DNA from: Butyriboletus loyo
Taxonomy: Eukaryota > Basidiomycota > Agaricomycetes > Boletales > Boletaceae
Length of the DNA stretch: 64,000 bases
Direction: 5' to 3'
Assembly (NCBI GenBank): GCA_038093515.1
Contig: JBBPSI010000103.1
Location: forward strand, 25,030-89,029
Numbering within the stretch: position 1 is the stretch's first letter; every line of letters starts with the position of its first letter. This document shows positions 24,021 to 34,464 of the stretch, piece after piece. The notes beneath the pieces are model-generated. The model did no database searches and was not told the origin of the DNA. It saw nothing but the letters and a program-made list of their open reading frames with translations. The translations under genes were made by a program, and so were the position numbers.

Positions 24021-26757
24021 TCACGATCGTGACAACACCTTTCTTGCGTCCTCGGACGTTCTCCTCGCATTCGTCGACGATAATCTCGTACCCCCGAGAG
24101 TCGGCGACGACATCTTTGACCCAAACGCCTTGGTGACATTGCTCCCGGGTTTCATCCCCGCAGCTGCCGCCGCCGAATTCGCAGCTGCGACGGCCCTCAA
24201 TAGGTTCCCCGTACTCTGCCGTTTTGACTTGAACGTCCCACTACTGGGAAGCGGCGGTCGTTCGCGCTCCATCCGTCGGAGGAATGGGCTCGGTAGGTTC
24301 TCCTCGTCTGAGAGGTCGTACTTGGCAGGGCCAACAGGGATCGAACGTTTGTCCGACGATGGGGTGGCCTCCTCCCTTCCTGATTTCACCTTAGTGGACT
24401 TGGACGCCCGTACGCGAGAGGACGAGGTGAATCCCGTGGGGTCCGAGGCAGAAGCAGGAATATTGCTTGGCTTGCGCAGGGATGACCTTTGCACCGAGCC
24501 CTGGATGGACGGTTTGCGGAGGCGCGTAGGCGGCGCAGAAGGCGCAGATCCCGAGGTCGACTCGCCCGTTGACCCAGAAGAATGACTTGATAGCTCCGAC
24601 AGCGGCCGTTCTCGGATCGTAGGCGAAGGTGGAATCGCTTCTTCTTCTGACTCACTATCGTTGTCCTCTGCCTCTGATTCGAAATCGAATATTTTTGCAA
24701 AGTTGAGCCCAACTTTAGGCGAGTTAACGAAGAGGTTCGCGAGTTCGGCGGGGGTAGGTGTCGCAAGTGGTTGACCAGTCTGCGTGAGGACCACACCTTT
24801 CATGGCGGAGGGCATACAGTCTTGCGCGGGCCACGCGACGTTACGATTGACAGGCGTTGCCATGTTTGAATAATCGTTCGCAATACGCTTTTCGTGTGTA
24901 TGGCCGTGCCCGGTCAGCTGGACGAGTGGCGCGAGCAAATTTTTGACCTCTTCGAGGGGTGTTTTCTCCTTTCGTCCCTTGCCCTCCTGAGAAGACAGCA
25001 TCGCCAACTTTGCCTCCAAATCCTTCTGCACGTCACTGAGTCTGCTCTGTTCTACCTCAAGATCGGCCTCCTTTGCAGCTATCCATTGCATCTTCTCCGC
25101 AATCATTGCCTCCGCCTCCGCTTTAATCTTCTCCTCACGCGTACGCCATGCATCGAATATCTCTTGCTCACGTTGCCGCACTGCAGCCAGAATTTCCTCC
25201 TCACGTCTTGCCATAGCGGCGGCAACCTCCTCCTCGCGCTTCCTCACAGCGACACGCAATTCTTCTTCGCGCTTGCCTACTGCATCTCGTATCCGTGCAT
25301 CGAGCTGAGATTGAGCCTTTGAAATAAGGTTGTGCAAACGGTGAATCTCTGCATCTTTCTCCACCACCAAGGCAGTGAACTTCGCTTCTCGATCGGCCAG
25401 CGCAGTTTCTCGTGCAGAAATTTCGCGTTCCTTTTCGATGACGGCGGACTTGTGCGTTTTCACTGTCGAGAGCCTATAGACGTTCAGTGGTTTTAGCATA
25501 CATCGCAAGAAAGAACAGGTGAGACGAACATCTTCTCTGCCTCGACGACCTTGGTGATGAGTACCAGCCGTTCATGTTGGAGAAGTTGTGCGGCCGAAGG
25601 TCTCATTGCCGGCTAGCACAGTTACACGACGTCAATCGATTAAAACGAATCAGGATGTGACGAGAGGGGATTCGACTCACATTCAGATTCAGCATCGCTT
25701 TGATGACACTTGACAGCGTCTGGCTGTAACCTCTCGGTAAAGGTGGTATGCGTCCGTTTCTAATAGTTTGTTGGTACGGACTGAGAGAAAGCATCTGATA
25801 AACAGACCTTATGAGTGTGCTCAGCTCGGCGTGAGTCTTTGCTTCGTGAAATGGGGGCTTGAGGGCGCAAAGTTCGTATATGAGGCATCCGAGGGACCAG
25901 ATATCCGATTTTGAGTCGTAAGCTTTTTCTTGCATCAGTTCTGGGGACATGTAATATGGGGTCTAATACCGCCGCGTTCGTGATGAGGTCGAACAGGGGG
26001 AAGGAGATCGTTGCACGTACCCCGACATAAGTGTTGGCGAAGCTCGCCTGTGGAAGTGCTTTTGACAAACCGAAGTCACCGAGTTTGACGGAGTTGTTCT
26101 CGTCGAGGAATACTGGAGATGAAATGGCATAGACGTGACGAGAAGGTATGAGCAGGATCACGAGACCTGGCGAGACACGCACCATTATCCGGTTTCAGGT
26201 CACGGTGCAAAATCTGCGGGCGTCTTTCCTTGCCATCTAAATCGGGGTTGTGATTTGGTGGGTGATGACAGTGTTGCAAGGCCAATAAAATCTGCATGAA
26301 ATAGTTCCAGATGGTATCTTCGGGAACGGGTCTATTGTGTTTTTGGGCTTGTTTGATGATGCCGGAGAGGTCACCACCACCGCAGTACTCCATGATGATG
26401 TAGAGGATGCCAGCATCTCTGTCGACGTAACGGTCGTGATATCGTACGATGTGTTCGTGATCTAGGTCTTTGAGGATATTTCTGCAGGTGAACAGGTGAG
26501 GAGAGGGGATTGAATACAGTAGGCCGACGTACACTTCCGCGACAATTTGCTTCCTGTCACGGTCGCTCATGCGCTCAAAGTTGAGTTCTTTTCTTGCAAA
26601 TATCTACGGTGGGCATCCGGTGAGACGAAGTGGAACGCCGGTGGCAAAAGGGTGGACCGACCAAGCTATCCGACTTTCTTCGCACTTTTCGAATGATGCC
26701 AAAGGAGCCATTGCCTATGATGTCGAGCGGTTCGTACAGCTCGAGAAATACGGACAT
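24021..26757 (-). CDS. NIMA/NEK-family serine/threonine kinase with C-terminal coiled coil
   Basis: Mitotic-type kinase of the NIMA family (fungal nimA/KIN3 relatives). Eight exons: 26662-26757, 26533-26603, 26183-26481, 26021-26112, 25808-25962, 25681-25759, 25530-25612, 24021-25473; 775 residues. Kinase domain about 1-285: [14 protein letters not shown] (glycine loop), FARKELNF (ATP lysine), [64 protein letters not shown]. Then comes a long Glu/Arg/Ala heptad region (about 295-430, with [24 protein letters not shown] repeats), the coiled coil used for dimerisation in NIMA proteins. A Ser-rich, acidic and basic tail ([17 protein letters not shown]) follows. The [11 protein letters not shown] and coiled-coil layout separate it from other Ser/Thr kinases. 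Its start is 155 bp from the divergent gene at 26913. Confidence 0.94.
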
Positions 26758-26912
26758 GCTGGCGCTATAGAGACGTGTGTGAGAGGGTGTTGGAGAGCTG
26801 GACAAGATGGAAATTCGCGACTCGTCCTCTCTCGAACATGTCACGCGTGTGGGGGGTGTCGGTCACGTGATCGTGATATTGGACGAGCACTCTCCTCTTC
26901 TCAGATCGTCTG

Positions 26913-27998
26913 ATGCCAGTTCACTTCCGCGTATTTCTCGGTGCCCCGTCCGCCGCGGACGTCGACGCGGATCCGAACGGTTACATCTGGAAAACCATCC
27001 AACAATCCTCCTCCTCGACCGCACCGCATTCGCAGGCCTTTCTCTACCCACCCGCGACGCTCGACGCAGCCAGTCGCCGCATCTCCCTTCTCTACCAGAA
27101 CGTCATCTTCGATTCCATCTCGGAACCAGAGCCAGAGCCAGATAATGTCGTCGCATCCCAACAAGACGATGACGATCCCGACCGTCCTGGTATGTACCTC
27201 TCACCGGTCTCCGAGGACCCGCGAACAGAACTATGATACCCAGACGGGACAACGTTCGTCACTTGGCCCCCTACTCCCGCTGAAAACACCTCCGGAGCCC
27301 CCCTCTTCCTCCGACCCTCCGGATCACTTCCCCTAGGAACCTATGAGACGCAGGAAACAGGTTCTTCCGTCGAATATTCCGAGGCCTCCTCCATTGCTCG
27401 TTTTCCAAACTTCCAATTCAGCTTGCACAAAGTCACCTCCCTGTCCTCCCTCTACATTGGCGCCAAATCGGGCAGGGGATCTCGTAAAGTCAACGTCCTT
27501 CTTGCTGCCATCGAGGTTCAAGGACCCGACACCATCCGCGTGAAGAAAGGCCCAGACGCAGGCCAGGAGGTCTCTATCCTGAAGCTTGTCCTTGGCGACG
27601 ACCAAGGCTCAGTTTGTAAAATGACAGCTTGGAGAGATACCGCAGACGCCTGGGGTGGCTTTGGCCCCTCGTCAGGGCTAAAACGAGGCGACATTCTGTA
27701 TTTCGAGAGCACGTTATCTGTTCCACGTGTTTTCTCTCCAAACCACATGTTCTCATGCACGTTTGTTTGATCATTCACAGACCTCGTGGCCGCCTGGGAA
27801 GCAGGCAGTACCATCACATTGACTGCGTCTCCATATAACAAGCCTAGCACTGAGATCTGTTATCGAACAATGCCCTATACACACGAAGACAATAAACTCC
27901 GGCCTGATTTGCGCTTGGGTCAAAGCGATGTTGTTGTCAGCAAGGTTGCGGCCCTCGTCCGGTGGTTCGAAAACCTGGCTGGCCTTCCGGGTGCCTAG
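26913..27998 (+). CDS. OB-fold-like protein, function unknown
   Basis: Exons 26913-27189, 27244-27726, 27781-27998; 325 residues. The N-terminus (MPVHFRVFLGAPSAADVDAD) is followed by an acidic disordered stretch. A compact domain (about residues 165-310) comprises FSLHKVTSLSSLYIGAKS, RKVNVLLAAIEVQGPDTIRV, VSILKLVLGDDQGSVCKMTA, GLKRGDILYFE and GSTITLTASPYN. The pattern of a strand with a leading exposed residue, a conserved DDQG-turn-W and LKRGDIL is what RPA- or shieldin-like OB folds show, so nucleic-acid binding is a reasonable inference, not a demonstration. The second intron uses a weak GTGTTT donor, chosen because it alone keeps frame. It diverges from the NIMA-type kinase. Confidence 0.75.
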
Positions 27999-28439
27999 CA
28001 GCGACCTGTTCACACCGGTGAGCGGCCGCACCGGACTCCCAAATCTCCCAGTTAGATCGCTTGCAGCACAGCCTCCATCGATGCTGTACATGAAACAGAA
28101 GCGCCCGGTCGTCGCATTGCTTCGGAAATTGCAGCAGGACCACCATCACACCCTTTTTCGAACTGCCTAGACTCTGGAAAATTAGGAGACACTTCCATAA
28201 CCATCCGTGTTCAGCTCATTGAGTTCCACATTCGCAGATTTCCGGATGCACAGTGCCACTCCTTCACTAGGTGCCAGTGGCATAACAAGTTACCACTTGC
28301 CCCTTCCTTTTCCATACTCCGCATTCTGTGCAACGACCACCACCGCGTGGCTCGGTCAACCACCGTCGAGTATAAGACTCGTCTGGGGGTGCGTCTACAC
28401 GACACACGCATTACCTCTCTCAAACCACTGGATAACGAC
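27999..28439. other. Intergenic between two co-oriented genes
   Basis: 441 bp. Open frames here are short and unsupported; it probably holds a 3' UTR and the next promoter. Confidence 0.45.
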
Positions 28440-29121
28440 ATGCCTTCGTCGCCTGCTTCGTTTATCACACCCTCTAGCCTCGTGGCATTTCAGCGCGACT
28501 TAAAGGCACACATCAACTCGTTCCCGCTAGTGAAGGTCTCTCTCACCATGCGCCCTCTGATCAAAAAGAGGCCTTCCAACCCTTTCAGTCTCACTTTAAA
28601 ACGCCATTCGACGGCAATCTTCTCCCGCTCTTCGTCTTCTTCGGATGCCTCCACCTCGGCCGACTGTACTCCAGCGTTGGAGAAGATGGATCCCATATCC
28701 ATGAATGATGTGGCCATCGATTCGTCATCAGAGGCGCCTCTACATATCACAGTGAGTCGTTTTGACGTCAAACAAGCGAAGGAGATGTCTCACCGCGTGC
28801 CCACTTGCGCTCCCCGTCGCCAGCCCTCCATAGGCACAAAAATTGTGGACAGATTTTGGCCCGAAGATGAAGCGCCGCATCCCGAGGAGAGTTGCCGTGT
28901 ACCAGTTCCAAGTTGTTATGCCACTGCGTTGGCACCTCCACCACATCACCGCCGTGCACCACGCTCGTTGGGATCCATTTGTGATGTATCTTTTAGGTAC
29001 GTTACTCTCCTTTGGGAGTTGGGTTGCTTGGGTTGCTGACCCGTTGTCGTCGTCCAGTGATCCGTTTCCTTCGCGAACGAGCAGCGAGCGCAACACTGGT
29101 CCATTGCGATTCCCGTTCTAA
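28440..29121 (+). CDS. Small basic protein, unknown
   Basis: Exons 28440-28751, 28824-28996, 29058-29121; 182 residues, all joints canonical (GTGAGT/CAG, GTACGT/CAG). It begins MPSSPASFITPSSLVAFQRD, continues with a basic segment (MRPLIKKRPSNPF) and a Ser-rich patch, then TKIVDRFWPEDEAPHPEESC and a Pro/His-rich stretch, ending GPLRFPF. No signal peptide, membrane helix or known domain. The spliced frame is the only reason to call it; a non-coding transcript remains possible. It converges with ADE8, 168 bp apart. Confidence 0.6.
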
Positions 29122-29289
29122 AATACATCGACCGTGTTTATCTTCTTATGCCCCTGCCATCTTTTTTACCATAGCAACTATAGAAATAGCTTAAGGGCGC
29201 TGGTAAATAGTGTAGAGTACAAAATTAGTTCACAATCGCCTACATTGTGAATGTAATCGAACGCACCTGGTACACCACTCAACCGTACG

Positions 29290-30150
29290 TTAGCGACCGT
29301 TCATCGGTCTGACCTCGTCCAACACCAACTTGGTTGCCTCGACAATGACCTCCCACTCTGTCCGATGCATCCTCGGTTCGTAGTCGTGTTTCAAGTCCTC
29401 CCCCTTCTGCACCTCGACCTCTCTCACGATTATCGGCGCGCCACGGTCCACCTCTGCGATGACGCGATGAACCATAACCCCGAGCCTGTCTACTTCTCCT
29501 CGTTGAAACGCCTCGAACCCGCGCTCTATCGCGTTCGCGCCGTCGAACTGGCCGGGCAATGCAGGGTGGATATTGATCACCGGGATCTCGCGCAGCTCGC
29601 CCTCCTTGCCTACATCCGCACCTTCGCCTTTGACTCCAACAACATTTACGTCACCCACACCTGCGCTCTCCGGCAACGGCAATGCCTGTGCACCGCGCAT
29701 CACCTCCAAAAATCCCTCACTGACGATATGCATCCAACCGGCGAGCACCACTACATCCGGACGTACCTTGACGACCTCCCTCGCAACCGCCAGATCATAC
29801 TCGGCGCGCGTCGCACCCGGGTTAGCGCGCAGGAACGGTTGGAGTCCTATATAGGCCGTCGGGATCGGTGGGTCGGCTGTGGCGGCACGGGTGAGCCCGT
29901 AGGCAGCCTTGCGGTTGGAGAAGACGAGGACGATCTGGGCGTGTGAGAGGCGTGGGGTGTTGCAAGCGTCGATGAGCGCCTGGAGGTTCGTACCTGTGGA
30001 GAATAGAATAGCGACGTGTGAACCCGGGCCGAGGGTGGAGGGTGGAGGGACGTTTTGCATACCTGAGCCGGAGATGAGGACTGCTATTCGACGCAAGGAG
30101 TCTCTGGCTGTTTCCGTGGCCATGTTTTGGTGGGGAGGGGCAGAAGCCAA
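29290..30150 (-). CDS. ADE8: Phosphoribosylglycinamide formyltransferase (GAR transformylase)
   Basis: Transfers a formyl group from 10-formyl-THF to GAR in de novo purine synthesis. Exons 30063-30150 and 29290-29993; 263 residues. RIAVLISGSGTNLQALID forms the phosphate-binding loop across the splice. SHAQIVLVFSNRKAAYGLTR, VVVLAGWMHIVSEGFLE, INIHPALPGQFDGANAIERG (catalytic Asn-His), GVMVHRVIAEVDRGAPI (catalytic Asp) and a C-terminal helix follow. A stand-alone transformylase is the usual fungal arrangement. The start could be Met at 30123. The 69-nt intron is a multiple of three with no stop, so unspliced RNA would encode a 23-residue insertion exactly in the SGSG-TN loop. Confidence 0.95.
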   Translation of the reverse strand: MASAPPHQNMATETARDSLRRIAVLISGSGMQNVPPPSTLGPGSHVAILFSTGTNLQALIDACNTPRLSHAQIVLVFSNRKAAYGLTRAATADPPIPTAYIGLQPFLRANPGATRAEYDLAVAREVVKVRPDVVVLAGWMHIVSEGFLEVMRGAQALPLPESAGVGDVNVVGVKGEGADVGKEGELREIPVINIHPALPGQFDGANAIERGFEAFQRGEVDRLGVMVHRVIAEVDRGAPIIVREVEVQKGEDLKHDYEPRMHRTEWEVIVEATKLVLDEVRPMNGR

Positions 30151-32938
30151 TACGGGACGCGACAGTCGTCGTACTAGCTGGATGGTAATCTAACCGACAG
30201 CCACTCCAACGGGACGATCCGTGCTCGACAGATGCGCCGGGGTTGTACGAAACTCAAATGTCAAGTATCGCTCTGCTATCGATCGCATACTTGCCAATCT
30301 CGCTCAAGACACGCACTTTTACACCTCATCGTCCTTCACTGGCTCGACCGCTTTCGACCCCTGCTGGAGCGGTGCTGTACGGACCGGGTTACTAGGTTTA
30401 CTGTGACCGCGACGAGACAGAAAAAGCGTACGCCACGAGATCCCCCTGAGCAGCAGTCCGAATCATAACACACCTCGCAAGGTACTACGGTCCTAACCTG
30501 TCATCCGAAATAACTCGGGTCGGCGACGGTCCGCCGCAATCAGAGCATCAAAGATGGGCAGAAAACCCATCCCCTCGCTTTTTTCCATACAGTAACCCTA
30601 ATACCGAAACCTTGGAACTATGGCTGGGAGGGCCGTGCGCTCATCGAAGCTATCAAGAGGCGCAGAAAGCCTTTCGATCCGAATGGTTATGTCTAAATTG
30701 GGGGTTAACAAGGTTTTCACCCAGCCGTCGGAGAGTTGTGTTCACGGCATCTTTTGGTCGGCTAATGCTCGGGGGAGAATTACCACAGACACATGCGTCT
30801 CCTTCGAGACACCCTTGGTCGGTGGGACGTGTCCGTGTACGAGAGCAGACTGCCAGCTGGCACATGGCTTACAATCATAAGGGACACCGACGGCCGTCAT
30901 CTCTGCCGGAGTTACACAAGTCAAAATGTCGAATTAACTCCATGCGTAGATCTCCGGAGTCTATCGTTCCCTCGAGGCTCGAGCCCTCCGCGAACTTTTT
31001 TCATTTTCATGGTTCTCACTGATGTTCCATGTCTTCCATCAGACGCCATTATCGGCCCCGTCTCCCCATTCCCCCAAGCTCCCTGAGGGCATCTAACGAT
31101 CGCACGTATCATCATCCTCTTCTTTGCCGATGGAAACAACACTCTTGACCCTTTACGCACGCGCGCTCCCAATATACCCCGACGACGCCACCCTTTTCTT
31201 CTAGAATCCCTACCTGTGTCTCCAAACGCCACTCCGTCCGTCGAACGCGTGGTTTTTTCAAACATGGCACACGCCATGGCCCCCAGAGTATTTTTATTTT
31301 TATTTTAAAAAGTGTGCGGCGTGTACGAGCAAGCGAATGTCTTTCCCTCCCCGAGCTTACTTTCAGATGACCGTGTAACGACGTCGTCACGTGAACTTTT
31401 TCCGTTGTCAACGACGAAGTTGGTCGGGGTGGGGCCCGGTTATCGCTCTCGGGTCCGTACGGTGGAATAGGCGCTAAACTCTTCCCAAGGAGTGCGTTCC
31501 GTGGGGGTGAGTGGCCGCCCAACCGGGAGCAGGAGGAAAAAAAGATACATCCGTTTCCGCGGGTCGGGCCGGGGGAGGGGGGATCGCAGCGTTCTATGCC
31601 TCGGACGTGCGTCACGGATGGAACTGTAATAAGAGTCGTGCATATTGTATGCGCGGGTATGGGTATGGGTATGCGGGTATGTATCTTCGTCCTCGTCCGC
31701 TTTTTTATTTTTATTTTATTTTTTACGCATTCGCCTTCCATTTCTGTTGACGCCGACACGACCAGCGGAGGCTAACTTGCCTATAGTAGGGGACATCTCT
31801 TACGAACGCTATCGATCAGGAGGGGAAGAAGAAAGAAAGAAGAAAGAAAAAAAAAGACATCTCCAGAGTCCATCTTTCGACGAACAACCGTCCTCGAGGT
31901 CCCGCGCGGTTTCAACCCGTCTGCCCATCGCCGCCCCGCCGCAGAACGTTCGACCTCCAACTCGTACATACCGCGCTAGCGCTCGTTGGCGCCGAGTCTC
32001 TATACGGGGGTTTTTTTTGTTTTTTTGTTTGTTTTCTCCTTTCTCCTTTCGCGTTTCGCGTTTCGGTGAAAGATGAACATGACATGTCGACGGGCCTCGA
32101 ACGCGCTCGTATACCCTTTTCTCGACGTCCGTGTCAGCTCGCCCACATCGCACGCATCTCCACCTCTCTCTCCCTCCCCTCCGCTGCCCTCCCCCGTTGT
32201 CTCCCGCGACACGTGCTCAAGTTATCCGTTCCGAGGACAACGCACACCATTTATCTGACCCTCCCCCCGTCACACGACCAGCTACATCGCTTCATACCAC
32301 TCAAACTCCCACTCGATCTACTATAGATATAGATATAGATTATTTTTACTAGATATATATTACTTTTACTTGTAATTATTTTGTTGGGTGTGGGCATGAA
32401 CAAATACATGGAGAGATGACAGGTGAAAGTCATCACAACAATATCAATTGATGTGCCGCACGTACGACAATTAAATGAGGGATGGGGGATGGAAACCGCA
32501 AGGAGCGACAAGGTCATGTGGTTTTGCATATAGCCAGCTGGACACAGAAGACACAGAAATGGAACACAGACACAAAGGAGTGGTGGTAGTACAACGATAC
32601 CTCGCGGTAATTAGGTTAAGAGGGGGCAGGGGAGACGGCGACAAACAGCGACGACCAGAGCGGAGAGTTGAATTTTGTAACCATCGAATGGGATAACTCA
32701 GGAGGGGTGCATGGAAAGAGAACGGGAGGGACTGTGACACACCCAAAACAAGTCACGTCACACCACAAGAGGGAGAGAGAGAGAACCAACGGATAAACAG
32801 ACAGGACGGTAGAGGCCGCAGACCCTGCGCCGAAGTCCAAAAAGCCGGGAGTGGCAAAGAGCTAGTAAGTTGTGTACAACGAGGCCATCGACGAAGGGGC
32901 GCCCCCCAAAAAAAAGGTAGAACGTACGACGACCACCC
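30151..32938. other. 2.8-kb stretch without a supportable gene
   Basis: Between the ADE8 start and the bHLH 3' end. It is rich in low-complexity pyrimidine and AG tracts (31690-31740, 31830-31860, 32000-32060) and a GATATA-type AT tract near 32325-32360. The long open frames are biased toward simple sequence and are not convincing. It may hold long UTRs or an unrecognised non-coding transcript. Confidence 0.45.
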
Positions 32939-34464
32939 TTACAACACCATCCCGTATGCATTGCCATTAGGAATCACGTGCATCGGAGTGTTCATAGTCT
33001 GTTTCATAACCATCCCATTCATCCCCTCGTCTTCCCTTCCACCCCATGAGGTAGACACGGTGGTGTTGATATGGTGTCCAGCAGTGCCGATCCTTCTTGC
33101 CAGTGTAAAATCGGAAATCGCGTTTGACAGTTCGTATCCTCCCGACGAGGGGGTGCAACGAGGTGGGGTGCCAAATCTACTTCCGGTTGAGGTACTACCG
33201 CTTCTCTCCCGCCCGCCCTGACTCGAGCCGACGGAAGACGCATCATCGCCATCGATTGCGTACGCAACCGCACCGTGCTGGTGCTGAAGGGCTAACAATT
33301 GCTGCCGCTTGAAGTTGGCAAGATACGCATAGTCAGTGAAACCTGCAGCCGGTGCGGAGGGTGGCGAGTGAGTAGCGACGTGGGTACTATTCGAAGGGGG
33401 AAGCATAGACCGTTGCTGAAGTTGGAGGTGACTGTTGTATCCCGAGTACATGTTTGCAGCCCAGGCAGAAACTTTGTCGGCCTCGGGTGTAATAATGCCG
33501 TGTTGTCCGATATGGGCAGTGCCTGTGAATTGTGGAGTAACCTGAGGTTCGTAGAGGGCAGGCATTGCTGGGTTCTCAAAGGAGACAGATGGTGGCATCT
33601 GAGCAATAATCGGACCACCATGTGAGGTGGATTGAGCTCCAGGAATCATTCGTGCCATCTTCATGTCAGCGGAGTTTGTACTGCCTGCAGTGATATTGTG
33701 TCCAAAAACGCCGCTGTTTTGCAGCGAATCAGCGGCCATGAGGTCCTCGCCGTCGTCCATGATTGCTGGCATGCTGCCACAAAGTTCTTCATCTCCATCC
33801 TCATAACCATCGAACTGGCCCTGGCCATCTTCTTCTTCTTCTCCAATAGCGGTAGCGAGAACTTCGACTTCACCACTAAGCACCATGGTGAACCCTTCTC
33901 CTCTGACAGGCTCGTCGACACGAGGAAGACCTGCGCGATCGCGCCATTCGTTGAGTTCCCGGCGAAGCGCATCCGACTCGAGTTTGAGTAAACGCAATTC
34001 ACGCGACGCGAGGAGGCGGTGACGGCGAGAGGCATGAATATGGGCGATAGAAGAGTTGACGATAGCAGACTTGGATGGACGGCGGATCTGAGAGAGATTT
34101 GGGAGTAAAGCGGCAAGGTCCTGAAAGCGCGGATTAATCGATCAGAGGAAACCACGATCGGAAAAGGACTTGCCAAGAATCTGCCATTCAAGGTTTCCCT
34201 GCGTTGCCTCTCAACGGCGTTGTGGGTAGCACGTCGCTCGGCAGTATTGGCACGACGGCTGGGTTTCCTCTTTGCTTGAGCAGCGGCAGGGTTAGAGGTG
34301 AGTGACTGAGGCTGCGAGGTATTTTGGGACTCGGATGGATGAAGAACCATAGACTGAACATTTGTGGGAGAGACCGGGGATTGTGGGGATACAGAAGAAC
34401 CTTCGTCGGACGATGGAGACTGGTCGTCAGAAGAAGTGGAGACGATTGGCAGCGACACGGCCAT
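32939..34464 (-). CDS. bHLH transcription factor
   Basis: Exons 34174-34464 and 32939-34120; 490 residues. A Ser/Pro/Gln-rich N-terminus leads to the bHLH: RRATHNAVERQRRETLNGRF (basic region with the His-Glu-Arg E-box contacts and helix 1, about residues 77-97), then DLAALLPNL, the loop, and KSAIVNSSIAHIHASRRHRL (helix 2). LLKLESDALRRELNEWRDRA gives a short zipper-like extension. The rest is acidic, then Gln/Ser-rich, suggesting activation regions. The intron, which splits helix 1, is GC-AG (TTCTTG|GCAAGT ... TTTCAG|GAC). Targets cannot be inferred; it is Myc/Max/USF-like in its basic region. Confidence 0.9.

Noticed and set aside
31112..31759. 215-codon open frame on the minus strand
   Set aside because: Dominated by low-complexity Lys/Ile/Arg/Thr and Pro runs arising from simple-sequence DNA; no domain, and the surrounding tract is microsatellite-like.
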